Assembly (NCBI GenBank): GCA_024643345.1
Contig: JAHENB010000003.1
Location: 96,132-160,131, forward strand
Direction: 5' to 3'
Source of the DNA: Maribacter sp.
GTDB taxonomy: Bacteria; Bacteroidota; Bacteroidia; Flavobacteriales; Flavobacteriaceae
DNA: 64,000 bases
The position numbers were made by a program, and so were the translations under genes. Under the pieces are notes generated by a model. The model was not told the origin of the DNA and made no database searches. It saw nothing but the letters and a program-made list of their open reading frames with translations. This document shows, in pieces, positions 25,088-35,890 of the stretch; within the stretch, counting starts at the first letter, position 1, and each line of letters begins with the position of its first letter.

Positions 25088-25238
25088 CAGCCCTTCTTTA
25101 TTGAGCATCAGCATTTTAACGATGTTACGGGTTATTCAACGGAAGAATATACGATTCGAAGGGCCATTGGTCGAAATAATTGACTAAAATCTCAAATTGA
25201 AGCCAGAATTTCCTTAATTTACAGGAAATAACACTAAA

Positions 25239-25367
25239 ATGGAACAGGAAATTACTTTTGGTGAAAGAGTACTGAATGGTTTCCTAAGTTTAATGGTAGT
25301 GGTACTTGTCGGGATTTTGCTCTCGGTCGTGCTCTGTCTTATACTTTGGGCCTTCGGATTCTTTTAA
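25239..25367 (+). CDS. 42-residue single-pass membrane protein
   Basis: This ORF is too short for the track. It encodes MEQEITFGERVLNGFLSLMV and 22 more residues, forming one strong hydrophobic helix ending in LWAFGFF. The N-terminus is acidic, suggesting a cytoplasmic start. It begins with ATG, has an A-rich stretch before it, and is followed some 80 bases later by a strong terminator, which supports a real transcription unit. No family recognised. Confidence 0.5.
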   Translation: MEQEITFGERVLNGFLSLMVVVLVGILLSVVLCLILWAFGFF

Positions 25368-25446
25368 TCCAAAATCTTGGTTCCCCACAAAAATCTTATG
25401 CCCCTATTTATTGTTTTAATTTAAGTTTGGTTTAGACGATTGCCAT

Positions 25447-25478
25447 AAAAGCCCTTCTCTCCGGAAGGGCTTTTTTTT
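25447..25478 (+). terminator. Strong Rho-independent terminator
   Basis: The arms AAAAGCCCTTC and GAAGGGCTTTT form an 11-bp stem with a six-base loop, and the T-run extends to eight. It ends the transcript of the small membrane protein (and possibly the sugar porter). The A-run on the left could also serve a minus-strand transcript. Confidence 0.88.
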
Positions 25479-25802
25479 GTATGCCATCCGATTGATTCCT
25501 TTGCCCATCAAGCCTTAATAAAGTGTTGGTTGACGCCGCTGTCTTGCCTGACATGTAATTGATTCAGCGCTAATGGGTTCAGAAGCCGATATTTTAATCG
25601 GGTTTTCCTTTCGAATAGACAACTTCGCCTGAATGAAATATTTCTTGTTTCCTTGATTTTAAACATAAAATACATCGGCTCAAAGAACCTTATGCAGATG
25701 GGGAAAGCCGTCTTGGTTAAAAAGTCGGACTTTTGTTAATACCATAGAAAATAAAACTCCTTTGAACCAGATAAATAGGAATTATGTAAATTTACCATGT
25801 AA
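25479..25802 (+). promoter_or_regulatory. Intergenic spacer with candidate promoter/operator of the copper operon
   Basis: No convincing gene is seen in this 324-base spacer. Near its right end TTTG (25761) and TAAATTTA (25787) are 22 bases apart, resembling a -33/-7 pair. The -7-like box lies within a perfect 10-bp palindrome, GTAAATTTAC (25786-25795), eight bases before the first operon start. A further TTTACAT follows inside the coding start. AAAAGTC-G-GACTTTT (25720-25734) is another palindrome. Together they could be a metal-responsive control region; this is inference from position. Confidence 0.4.
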
Positions 25803-26225
25803 ATGAAAAAAGGTTTACATAAAATAATATGCCTTTTTATGGCACTTTTGGTGCTGTTCTCCACAATGTCGTTCACCGTGGAGATGCATTATTGTGGCAA
25901 CAAATTGGTTGATTTCAGTCTGTTCAATAATTTGGATCGCTGTAAAACGATGCCGGAAAAGACCGAATCTGATGCGATGTGCCCTTCAATGAAAATGGCA
26001 ATGGAGTGCTGTAAAGATGTGCAAATCGCCCAATTGGGGCAACACGAGTTAAAAATATCTTTTGACCAAATCACTTTTGATCCCCTTTTATTCATCGCTT
26101 CTTTTTTTAACGCTTATAAAAACCTGTTAGAAGGGCATGACCAAAACATCGTTCCCTTTAATGATTATTCGCCTCCACCACTGATACGGGACATCCATAT
26201 CCTTGATCAATCCTTCCTGATTTGA
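25803..26225 (+). CDS. HYC_CC_PP family protein
   Basis: A 140-residue exported protein of the Bacteroidota family named for three motifs, all visible here: HYC (EMHYCGN), CC (MECCKD) and PP (YSPPPL). An N-terminal hydrophobic signal (IICLFMALLVLFSTMSF) suggests export to the periplasm. The family is typically found next to copper or heavy-metal efflux genes, as here. The histidine, methionine and paired cysteines suggest metal binding, but no biochemical role is established to my knowledge. It is the first gene of the copper operon. Confidence 0.82.
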   Translation: MKKGLHKIICLFMALLVLFSTMSFTVEMHYCGNKLVDFSLFNNLDRCKTMPEKTESDAMCPSMKMAMECCKDVQIAQLGQHELKISFDQITFDPLLFIASFFNAYKNLLEGHDQNIVPFNDYSPPPLIRDIHILDQSFLI

Positions 26226-26339
26226 TTTTCAAACATTAGCAAATTAAGGCCTTAGGCAATCGCCACCTTTTGGGCCAAACCTGTTGTTCGTGTGGGTACT
26301 ACTTCCGCACGGTTTCTAATTGTTTAACAATCAAGTCCT

Positions 26340-29300
26340 ATGCTGAATAAAAGCATCAAATTTCTTATAGAGAACAAATTGGTAGCGATATTGTTGCTCA
26401 TACTTTTTGTGGGATGGGGTACGGTCAATGCTCCTTTTAAATGGGATACGGGCTTTTTACCGAGCGACCCTGTTGCGGTCGATGCCATCCCCGATATTGG
26501 GGAAAACCAGCAAATTGTTTTTACGAAATGGCCGGGCAGATCGCCGCAAGATATCGAGAATCAGATTTCCTATCCGTTGACCACTTCTTTATTGGGGATT
26601 CCAGGGGTAAGAACGATACGCAGTTCCTCAATGTTCGGTTTCTCGAGCATTTATATCATTTTTGAAGAAGATATTGAATTTTATTGGAGTCGTAGCAGAA
26701 TCCTCGAAAAGCTGAATTCGCTGCCGAGCAACCTACTTCCGGAAGGCGTAAACCCCGCTTTGGGACCCGATGCAACAGGTTTGGGCCAAATATTCTGGTA
26801 CACCTTGGAAGGTAGGGACGTACAAGGAAATGTTACGGGTGGCTGGGATTTACAGGAACTGCGCAGCATCCAGGATTACTATGTAAAATATGCTCTGTCC
26901 GCAGCTAGCGGAGTTTCAGAAGTGGCCTCTATTGGGGGCTATGTTCAGGAATATCAAATCGATGTAGATCCCGAATTAATGAAACAATACAACATCGGAC
27001 TGCATCAAGTGGTGAATGCGGTCAAACAGAGCAACCGGGACATTGGGGCGCAAACCTTGGAAATCAATCAGGCCGAATATCTTGTGCGCGGCCTGGGTTA
27101 TGTGGAGTCTTTGGAGGACATCAAAAATGCAGTTATAACATCGGAAGATTATACTTCCATCCGGGTAAAGGACATAGCCAATGTTTCTCTCGGGCCCGCC
27201 GTCCGCCGTGGCATTCTTGACAAGGAAGGGGCAGAAGTCGTTGGTGGCGTTGTCGTAGCGAGATACGGGGCAAATCCGTTGGAGGTCATCAACAATGTAA
27301 AGGATAAAATAAAGGAACTGAGTTCGGGACTTCCTTCCAAAGAACTAAGCGATGGCAGCACATCGCAATTGACCATTGTTCCATTTTATGACCGTACCGA
27401 ACTGATCCAGGAAACTTTGGGAACGCTCAACGAGGCCCTGACCCTTGAAATTCTCATAACGATTTTGGTCATCGTTATTATGATGTTCAATCTCCGGGCT
27501 TCCATTCTCATTGCAGGACTCTTGCCCGTTGCCGTATTAATGGTGTTTATTGCGATGAAAATGTTTGGGGTCGATGCCAATATCGTGGCCCTATCGGGAA
27601 TTGCGATTGCCATCGGCACGATGGTCGATGTTGGGGTGATATTGGCTGAAAACATGATACGGCATCTCAACGATGAAAAATTGCGCCTTCAGGAAGATGG
27701 AAGCGAATTCACCACGAACGAAATCATCTACAATGCCACGGCCGAAGTATCAGGGGCGATAGTAACGGCGGTAATGACTACTATAATTAGTTTTATACCC
27801 GTTTTCACCATGATAGGTGCGGAGGGAAAACTGTTTCGCCCGCTTGCTTTTACCAAAACAATGGCCCTTAGCGCATCGCTGGTCATTGCCCTTTTCTTGA
27901 TTCCTCCATTTGCTGCTTTTTTGTTCAGAAAAAAAAGAAGCAAGAGCATTGTGGGCTATGCATTCAGCGTGCTACTTATAGTTTTAGGCCTTATCGCGGT
28001 GGTCTATGGCTATTGGTTGGGTCTGGTATTGATGGCCTTCGGCACGATAAGACCCTTAAGAAACGCCGAACTGGCTGGGCGATTATTTAATGGGTTTTCA
28101 CTTTCCGACAGGCAGGCCAACCTATTGAACATTATTATTTCCGCAACTGCAATCGTATTCCTTTTGGCCACCTATTGGCGACCTCTGGGTTTTGACCGAA
28201 GCATCGCAATGAACCTGATTTTCGTCGGAATTATTTGCTTAGGATTGCTAGGCGTATTCTCCCTGTTCAGGATTTACTATTCCAGAATACTTAGATGGGC
28301 CTTACAAAACAGACTATTATTTTTGATGATACCCGCCACCGTTTTGACATTGGGAATTTTAATCATGCGAAATACTGGTAAAGAGTTTATGCCGGCCCTT
28401 AATGAAGGTTCATTCCTTTTGATGCCAACCTCCCTTCCCCATGCTGGGGTAGCCGAAAACAAGCGGGTGTTACAGCAGCTCGATATGGCCGTGGCCACTA
28501 TTCCTGAAATCGAAACGGTGGTCGGCAAATCTGGGCGGACAGAATCCGCACTTGACCCCGCGCCTTTGTCAATGTATGAAAATATGATTCAGTACAAGCC
28601 TGAATACATGCAGAATAATGAAGGAAAACGCACACGCTTTAAAACCAACGAAGATGGTCTCTTCGAATTAAAAGACGGGAATTTCATTTTGAACCCTAAT
28701 ACTTTTCTTAACGAAAACACTTTGAAGTACGATGAAACCGACATTGAAGATTTTTCCGAAGTCCATTATAAAGATTTGATTCCCGATAGCGACGGCGAAT
28801 ATTATCGAAACTGGCGACCTGCAATCCAATCTCCCGATGATATCTGGAACGAAATCGTACGGGTTACACGATTGCCCGGTGTCACATCCGCACCCAAATT
28901 ACAGCCTATTGAAACCCGCTTGGTCATGCTGCAAACGGGGATGCGCGCACCTATGGGCATCAAGGTTAAGGGCCAAGATCTAAGACAAATCGAAGCGTTC
29001 GGAATACAATTGGAGAACATTCTAAAAGAGGCCGACGGGGTGAAGGACGAAGCCGTCTTTGCCGATAGGATCGTTGGTAAACCCTATCTCCTAATCGATA
29101 TTGACAGGGAGGCTTTGGCGAGATATGGCATTGTTATCGATGATGTACAAAGGGTCTTGGAAGTAGCTGTCGGCGGCATAACATTGACCCAGACCGTCGA
29201 AGGCAGGGAACGTTACGGGGTTCGGGTACGCTACCCAAGGGAACTTCGGGAAAATCCTGCCGATATCAAGAATATCTATGTTCCGGCAGCAAAGGGCAGT

Positions 29301-30128
29301 CCCGTTCCTTTGAGCGAACTGGTGAGCATCCGTTATGAAAAAGGCCCACAAGTCATTAAAAGCGAGGATACCTTTTTGGTGGGCTATGTCCTATTTGATA
29401 AACTGGACGGTTACGCAGAAGTCAATGTAGTGGAAAATGCACAAGCCCTTATCCAACAGAAAATAGACCAAGGGGAATTGGCGGTTCCTAAGGGTATCAG
29501 CTATAAATTTACCGGCACTTATGAAAATCAATTGCGAGCCGAAAAAACCCTATCAGTAGTTGTTCCACTGGCATTGCTGATCATCTTTTTGATTCTCTAC
29601 TTTCAGTTTCGGTCGATTTCCACATCGTTCATGGTCTTTACGGGTATCGCCGTCGCCTTTGCTGGTGGTTTTATCATGATTTGGCTCTATGGACAAGAGT
29701 GGTTCCTAAATTTTAACCTGTTCGGCGAAAATCTTCGCGACCTTTTTAACATGAAAACCATCAACCTAAGTGTGGCGGTTTGGGTTGGTTTCATTGCCTT
29801 GTTCGGTATTTCGACAGATGATGGCGTCATCATGGCCACATATCTAACGCAAACATTTAAAAGGGAAACCCCTGGTGACCAAAAAGGCATTCGTTCTGCA
29901 ACCTTGGAAGCGGCCGAAAAACGTATTCGGCCTTGTCTGATGACTACGGTTACGACCATCTTGGCCTTGTTACCGGTGCTCACATCCTCAGGAAAAGGAA
30001 GCGATATTATGATTCCCATGGCGATACCCATTTTTGGGGGCATGATCATCGATATTACATCTTACTTCCTGGTTCCGGTACTTTTTAGCTGGCAAAAAGA
30101 ATTTCAACTTAAAATGGCGAACAAATGA
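26340..30128 (+). CDS. cusA: CusA/CzcA-family heavy-metal efflux RND pump
   Basis: Inner-membrane RND transporter of 1262 residues that exports Cu(I)/Ag(I) from periplasm or cytoplasm using the proton gradient. Early HME-RND signatures are NQQIVFTKWPGRSPQDIENQISYPL and SGIAIAIGTMVDVGVILAEN. The methionine region VMLQTGMRAPMGIKVKG corresponds to the metal-binding cleft of CusA. It is about 200 residues longer than Escherichia coli CusA: an insert with extra hydrophobic helices near residues 530-655, and a soluble acidic insert near 750-820. The stop overlaps the next start by four bases (ATGA). Its partners are the channel and adaptor in this operon. Confidence 0.93.
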   Translation: MLNKSIKFLIENKLVAILLLILFVGWGTVNAPFKWDTGFLPSDPVAVDAIPDIGENQQIVFTKWPGRSPQDIENQISYPLTTSLLGIPGVRTIRSSSMFGFSSIYIIFEEDIEFYWSRSRILEKLNSLPSNLLPEGVNPALGPDATGLGQIFWYTLEGRDVQGNVTGGWDLQELRSIQDYYVKYALSAASGVSEVASIGGYVQEYQIDVDPELMKQYNIGLHQVVNAVKQSNRDIGAQTLEINQAEYLVRGLGYVESLEDIKNAVITSEDYTSIRVKDIANVSLGPAVRRGILDKEGAEVVGGVVVARYGANPLEVINNVKDKIKELSSGLPSKELSDGSTSQLTIVPFYDRTELIQETLGTLNEALTLEILITILVIVIMMFNLRASILIAGLLPVAVLMVFIAMKMFGVDANIVALSGIAIAIGTMVDVGVILAENMIRHLNDEKLRLQEDGSEFTTNEIIYNATAEVSGAIVTAVMTTIISFIPVFTMIGAEGKLFRPLAFTKTMALSASLVIALFLIPPFAAFLFRKKRSKSIVGYAFSVLLIVLGLIAVVYGYWLGLVLMAFGTIRPLRNAELAGRLFNGFSLSDRQANLLNIIISATAIVFLLATYWRPLGFDRSIAMNLIFVGIICLGLLGVFSLFRIYYSRILRWALQNRLLFLMIPATVLTLGILIMRNTGKEFMPALNEGSFLLMPTSLPHAGVAENKRVLQQLDMAVATIPEIETVVGKSGRTESALDPAPLSMYENMIQYKPEYMQNNEGKRTRFKTNEDGLFELKDGNFILNPNTFLNENTLKYDETDIEDFSEVHYKDLIPDSDGEYYRNWRPAIQSPDDIWNEIVRVTRLPGVTSAPKLQPIETRLVMLQTGMRAPMGIKVKGQDLRQIEAFGIQLENILKEADGVKDEAVFADRIVGKPYLLIDIDREALARYGIVIDDVQRVLEVAVGGITLTQTVEGRERYGVRVRYPRELRENPADIKNIYVPAAKGSPVPLSELVSIRYEKGPQVIKSEDTFLVGYVLFDKLDGYAEVNVVENAQALIQQKIDQGELAVPKGISYKFTGTYENQLRAEKTLSVVVPLALLIIFLILYFQFRSISTSFMVFTGIAVAFAGGFIMIWLYGQEWFLNFNLFGENLRDLFNMKTINLSVAVWVGFIALFGISTDDGVIMATYLTQTFKRETPGDQKGIRSATLEAAEKRIRPCLMTTVTTILALLPVLTSSGKGSDIMIPMAIPIFGGMIIDITSYFLVPVLFSWQKEFQLKMANK

Positions 30129-31342
30129 AAAATAATATTGCAGTACTATTTTTTTTGTTCGTTTCCTCGCTCTTAAGGGGTCAATCATTGGAATCCTATA
30201 TTCAAGAAGCGGAAGCGAACAATCCCGAGGTACAGGCCTTTGAAGTTCGCTATGATATTTCAAAGGAAAAAGTGGAGGAAGCCGATGCCCTGCCCAATAT
30301 GGAATTGAGTGCCGGACTGTTTGTAAGCGAACCAGAAACGCGCACCGGTGCACAAAAGGCGCGATTTTCCGTCAAGCAAATGTTGCCGTGGTTCGGTACC
30401 ATAACCGCAAGGGAAAATTATACAAGTTCGTTGGCTGATGCCGATTTCCTAGATATTGCGATTACGAAACGAAAATTGAGGCTTGCGGTTTCGCAATCTT
30501 ATTACAAACTCTACACCATCAAACAGAAACAGGAGATTTTGGAAGAAAATATCCAACTCCTGAAAACCTATGAAATACTGGCATTGACTTCTTTGGAAGT
30601 CGGCAAGGCCTCGACTGTGGATGTCCTTCGTTTGCAGATCCGACAAAATGAACTTCAAGAACAACGGGAAGTGCTGACACATGCGTTCCTTTCGGAAAGA
30701 AGTGCATTCAACCATTTATTGAATCGAGACGAAGGACTTGAAATCGAAATGTCAGACAGCCTGTTCATCGATGATGATTTTGAACATGAGGCCATGGAAT
30801 TGGGACTTCATCCCGAATTGGAAAAATATGATAGGCTTTATGAATCGGTGACCAAATCGGAAATTTTGAACCAAATGGATGCGAATCCCAGTTTGGGTTT
30901 CGGACTTGATTATATTCCCGTGGCCGAAAGGGCAGGAATGAACTTTAGCGATAACGGAAAGGATATATTGATGCCCATGGTTTCGCTTTCCATCCCGGTT
31001 TTTAACAGCAAATTCAGATCCCTTTCGGCGCAGAACGAATTACGAAAAGAAGAAATCAACGCCCAAAAAGCGAATCGAAGAAACCGCTTGGAAACCATTT
31101 TGGCCGATGCGGTCAATAATAGGGAAGCTGAAAAAATAAAGTACAACACGCAACTAAAAAATATGCAACGGGCCAAAGATGCGGAAGAAATCCTTATCAA
31201 GAACTATGAAACGGGCACCATAGACTTTAACGATGTGCTGGATATTCAGGAACTGCAATTGCGGTTTCAAATGAACGGGGTAGAAGCCCTAGAAAAATAC
31301 TTTATGCAGATGGCGATCATCAATTACTTGACGAATAATTAG
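30125..31342 (+). CDS. TolC-family outer-membrane efflux channel (CusC-like)
   Basis: A 405-residue outer-membrane efflux protein forming the exit duct of the metal pump. The signal peptide is MKNNIAVLFFLFVSSLLRGQS. Long amphipathic helices with heptad-like spacing follow (ISKEKVEEADALPNMELSAGLF; LRLAVSQSYYKLYTIKQKQEILEENIQLL), as in the TolC periplasmic barrel, in two related halves. It overlaps the pump gene by four bases, which ties the two together translationally. Confidence 0.92.
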   Translation: MKNNIAVLFFLFVSSLLRGQSLESYIQEAEANNPEVQAFEVRYDISKEKVEEADALPNMELSAGLFVSEPETRTGAQKARFSVKQMLPWFGTITARENYTSSLADADFLDIAITKRKLRLAVSQSYYKLYTIKQKQEILEENIQLLKTYEILALTSLEVGKASTVDVLRLQIRQNELQEQREVLTHAFLSERSAFNHLLNRDEGLEIEMSDSLFIDDDFEHEAMELGLHPELEKYDRLYESVTKSEILNQMDANPSLGFGLDYIPVAERAGMNFSDNGKDILMPMVSLSIPVFNSKFRSLSAQNELRKEEINAQKANRRNRLETILADAVNNREAEKIKYNTQLKNMQRAKDAEEILIKNYETGTIDFNDVLDIQELQLRFQMNGVEALEKYFMQMAIINYLTNN

Positions 31343-31391
31343 AAAATAAATTCCATTGACCCAATATTACGAATTAATATCAAGGCAAGAA

Positions 31392-31667
31392 ATGAATACC
31401 GCGCAAGGTAGAATAACCTTAACATTTAAGGCCATTATGGCCAATGATTACGAAAAACAGCGGGAACTATATGGTCAGATTACCGAAAAGGTAGCAACAA
31501 TATCCGAAGTATCGATAGCTGAAAGGGAATTCTGTGAGCAGTTCTGCCCTAAGGCTTTCGATGGTTTGGCCGGGCATTGGATTTGCGATGCAAAGGCATT
31601 CAGAAATCCGTATTATGGGAGCGAAATGTTGAACTGTGCAAAGGTTATTGAAATCATAGAAAAATAA
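31392..31667 (+). CDS. Free-standing DUF3347-like domain protein
   Basis: A short protein of about 91 residues. The C-terminal half, [20 protein letters not shown] followed by [15 protein letters not shown], strongly resembles DUF3347, a domain usually fused to the C-terminus of CusB-type adaptors or exported alone. Conserved Cys, Asn and Met residues suggest copper binding. The ORF track begins at a TTG (31356); the ATG at 31392 is a more usual start, though the longer form would add 12 residues. Neither has a signal peptide, so its compartment is unclear. It lies between channel and ATPase genes. Confidence 0.75.
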   Translation: MNTAQGRITLTFKAIMANDYEKQRELYGQITEKVATISEVSIAEREFCEQFCPKAFDGLAGHWICDAKAFRNPYYGSEMLNCAKVIEIIEK

Positions 31668-31671
31668 TCCC

Positions 31672-34173
<2,502 letters not shown>

Positions 34174-34236
34174 TGGCTATGATCATTCAATGCGAGGAGG
34201 CAATGAAAATAAAAGTATGAATCAAAAAAAGTAAAA

Positions 34237-35520
34237 ATGATGAAGAAAAAAATGATATACCTCGCACTGGCCGTTATCGCAGGCTTCATGGTAGGGTACT
34301 TAATTTTTGGAACAACTCCAGTAGCAGATATTTCAGACGGCCACGAACATGGTGCGGCTTTGAAATCGGTATCCATGTGGACCTGTTCCATGCATCCGCA
34401 AATTATGCAACCAGAACCAGGTGACTGTCCCATCTGTGGCATGGACTTGATTCCTGCAGAGGCAGAAGCGGACGGCTTGGCAAAAGGTCAATTCAAAATG
34501 ACAAAAAATGCCATGGCCTTGGCCGATATCCGTACAACTAAAGTAGGCTCTGGAAGCTCAGGGGAAAATACCCTAAAACTTTCGGGAACCATCGAAGAAA
34601 ACGAAAAAGCGGTTGCGACCCAAGCTTCCTATTTTGATGGGCGCATAGAAAAACTACTTGTCAATTATGAGGGCGAGGAAGTCAGAAACGGGCAACAACT
34701 GGCAACCCTCTATTCCCCGGAATTGGTTTCTGCTCAACAAGAACTGATTACCGCAGCCCGTGTTAAAAATTCCCAACCTGATTTATATAAGGCTGTAAGG
34801 AACAAACTAAAGTTGTGGAAACTTTCCGAAAAACAAATAGAGCAGATTGAGGTATCGGGTCAAGTACTTGAAAATTTTCCATTATATGCGAATGTTTCCG
34901 GTACGGTTTCCGAAATAATGGTGGAAGCGGGAGATTATGTAAAAAAGGGTTCGCCCTTATTCAAAATAGCCAATCTGAATACGGTTTGGGCGGTTTTCGA
35001 TGCCTACGAAAATCAAGTCTCGCTTCTTAAAGAAGGTCAAGATATCGAAATCGGTACCAAAGCATTTCCCAATAAAAAGTTCGCTGCCAAAATTTCGTTC
35101 ATCGACCCGGTCCTCAATTCAGCCTTAAGGACCATCGCCGTAAGGGCGGTTTTAGAAAACCCGAACGGGCTGTTTAAACCCGGCATGTTCGTGGCCGGTT
35201 CGCTGGGCCTTAAGTCAAATATAGCGGACAATACCCTAATGATTCCAGAGAGTGCCGTGCTATGGACAGGGGAGCGGTCGGTGGTCTACGTCAAAACCGA
35301 CGCCAAAGACCCAACTTTTGAGATGCATGAAATTACTTTGGGTGATGCTGTCAACGGCGGTTATGTAGTTCTTTCGGGATTGGAAAATGGCGATGAGATC
35401 GTAACCCATGGCACCTTTACGGTTGATGCAGCGGCGCAATTAAAGGGTAAAAAGTCCATGATGAACGAAGAAGGCAGCAAGCCCATGACCGGTCATGACG
35501 GGCATGATGTGATGAAATAA
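34237..35520 (+). CDS. cusB: CusB-type periplasmic adaptor of the RND metal pump
   Basis: A 427-residue membrane-fusion protein that joins the CusA-type pump to the TolC-type channel. It has an N-terminal anchor or signal (MIYLALAVIAGFMVGYLIFG), then a heavy-metal-binding domain at residues 48-72 (WTCSMHPQI...CPICGMDL). The hairpin and lipoyl-like regions follow (SYFDGRIEKLLVNYEGEEVRNGQQLATLYSPELVSAQQE), then the beta-barrel and membrane-proximal domains. The His/Met-rich tail (MTGHDGHDVMK) may bind metal. Unlike many relatives it has no C-terminal DUF3347 domain; that domain is encoded separately upstream. It ends the copper operon. Confidence 0.93.
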   Translation: MMKKKMIYLALAVIAGFMVGYLIFGTTPVADISDGHEHGAALKSVSMWTCSMHPQIMQPEPGDCPICGMDLIPAEAEADGLAKGQFKMTKNAMALADIRTTKVGSGSSGENTLKLSGTIEENEKAVATQASYFDGRIEKLLVNYEGEEVRNGQQLATLYSPELVSAQQELITAARVKNSQPDLYKAVRNKLKLWKLSEKQIEQIEVSGQVLENFPLYANVSGTVSEIMVEAGDYVKKGSPLFKIANLNTVWAVFDAYENQVSLLKEGQDIEIGTKAFPNKKFAAKISFIDPVLNSALRTIAVRAVLENPNGLFKPGMFVAGSLGLKSNIADNTLMIPESAVLWTGERSVVYVKTDAKDPTFEMHEITLGDAVNGGYVVLSGLENGDEIVTHGTFTVDAAAQLKGKKSMMNEEGSKPMTGHDGHDVMK

Positions 35521-35591
35521 ACCCATCAACACAACTATGTATGTTGCTGATGGCGTAACCCAACAAGATACCGGGGAATACTTAATTCTCC

Positions 35592-35790
35592 TCAGAAACC
35601 CTTCCCCAACACCGCCTTTTCGGTGATAAAAGGTTGATGGTAATGACGCTGCCCCGTTGTTTTGTACAGCGCATTGGCAAGCGCGCCCATATTGGGTGGA
35701 AAAGGCGGTTCACCGAACCCTGTCGGGTCTATGTCGTTTTACACGAAATGCACTTCTATGTTTTCCTAAATTCTGAGTGTACAAATAAGC
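35592..35790 (-). pseudogene. 3' remnant of a molybdopterin-dependent aldehyde/isoquinoline oxidoreductase large subunit
   Basis: Not in the ORF track because it is broken. The minus frame ending at the TGA at 35592 reads [20 protein letters not shown], then [17 protein letters not shown] and 12 more residues. This matches the C-terminal end of xanthine dehydrogenase/isoquinoline 1-oxidoreductase beta subunits (GxGEPxxPPxxxALANAxxxATGxR). Upstream in the same frame IEVHFV is also family-like, but TAA (35739-35741) and TAG (35766-35768) interrupt it. No further 5' part is visible before the peptidase gene on the other strand, so only about 60 codons survive. Confidence 0.75.
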
Positions 35791-35890
35791 TGTTTTGCGT
35801 TAAAAATCGGTATCTTTTGAATGGTTTTGACATTCGGTATTTCTCATATATTTATGATTACATTAGCCGCTTATAAGTTGAATTCATCCC

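Noticed and set aside
25490-25700. Possible remnant gene on the minus strand in the spacer before the copper operon
   Set aside because: Short readable stretches occur, but no frame gives a recognisable family and stops are frequent.
35634-35876. Plus-strand ORF of 80 residues between the copper operon and the metallopeptidase
   Set aside because: It lies opposite the oxidoreductase remnant, and its sequence has no protein-like pattern; the minus frame explains the region better.
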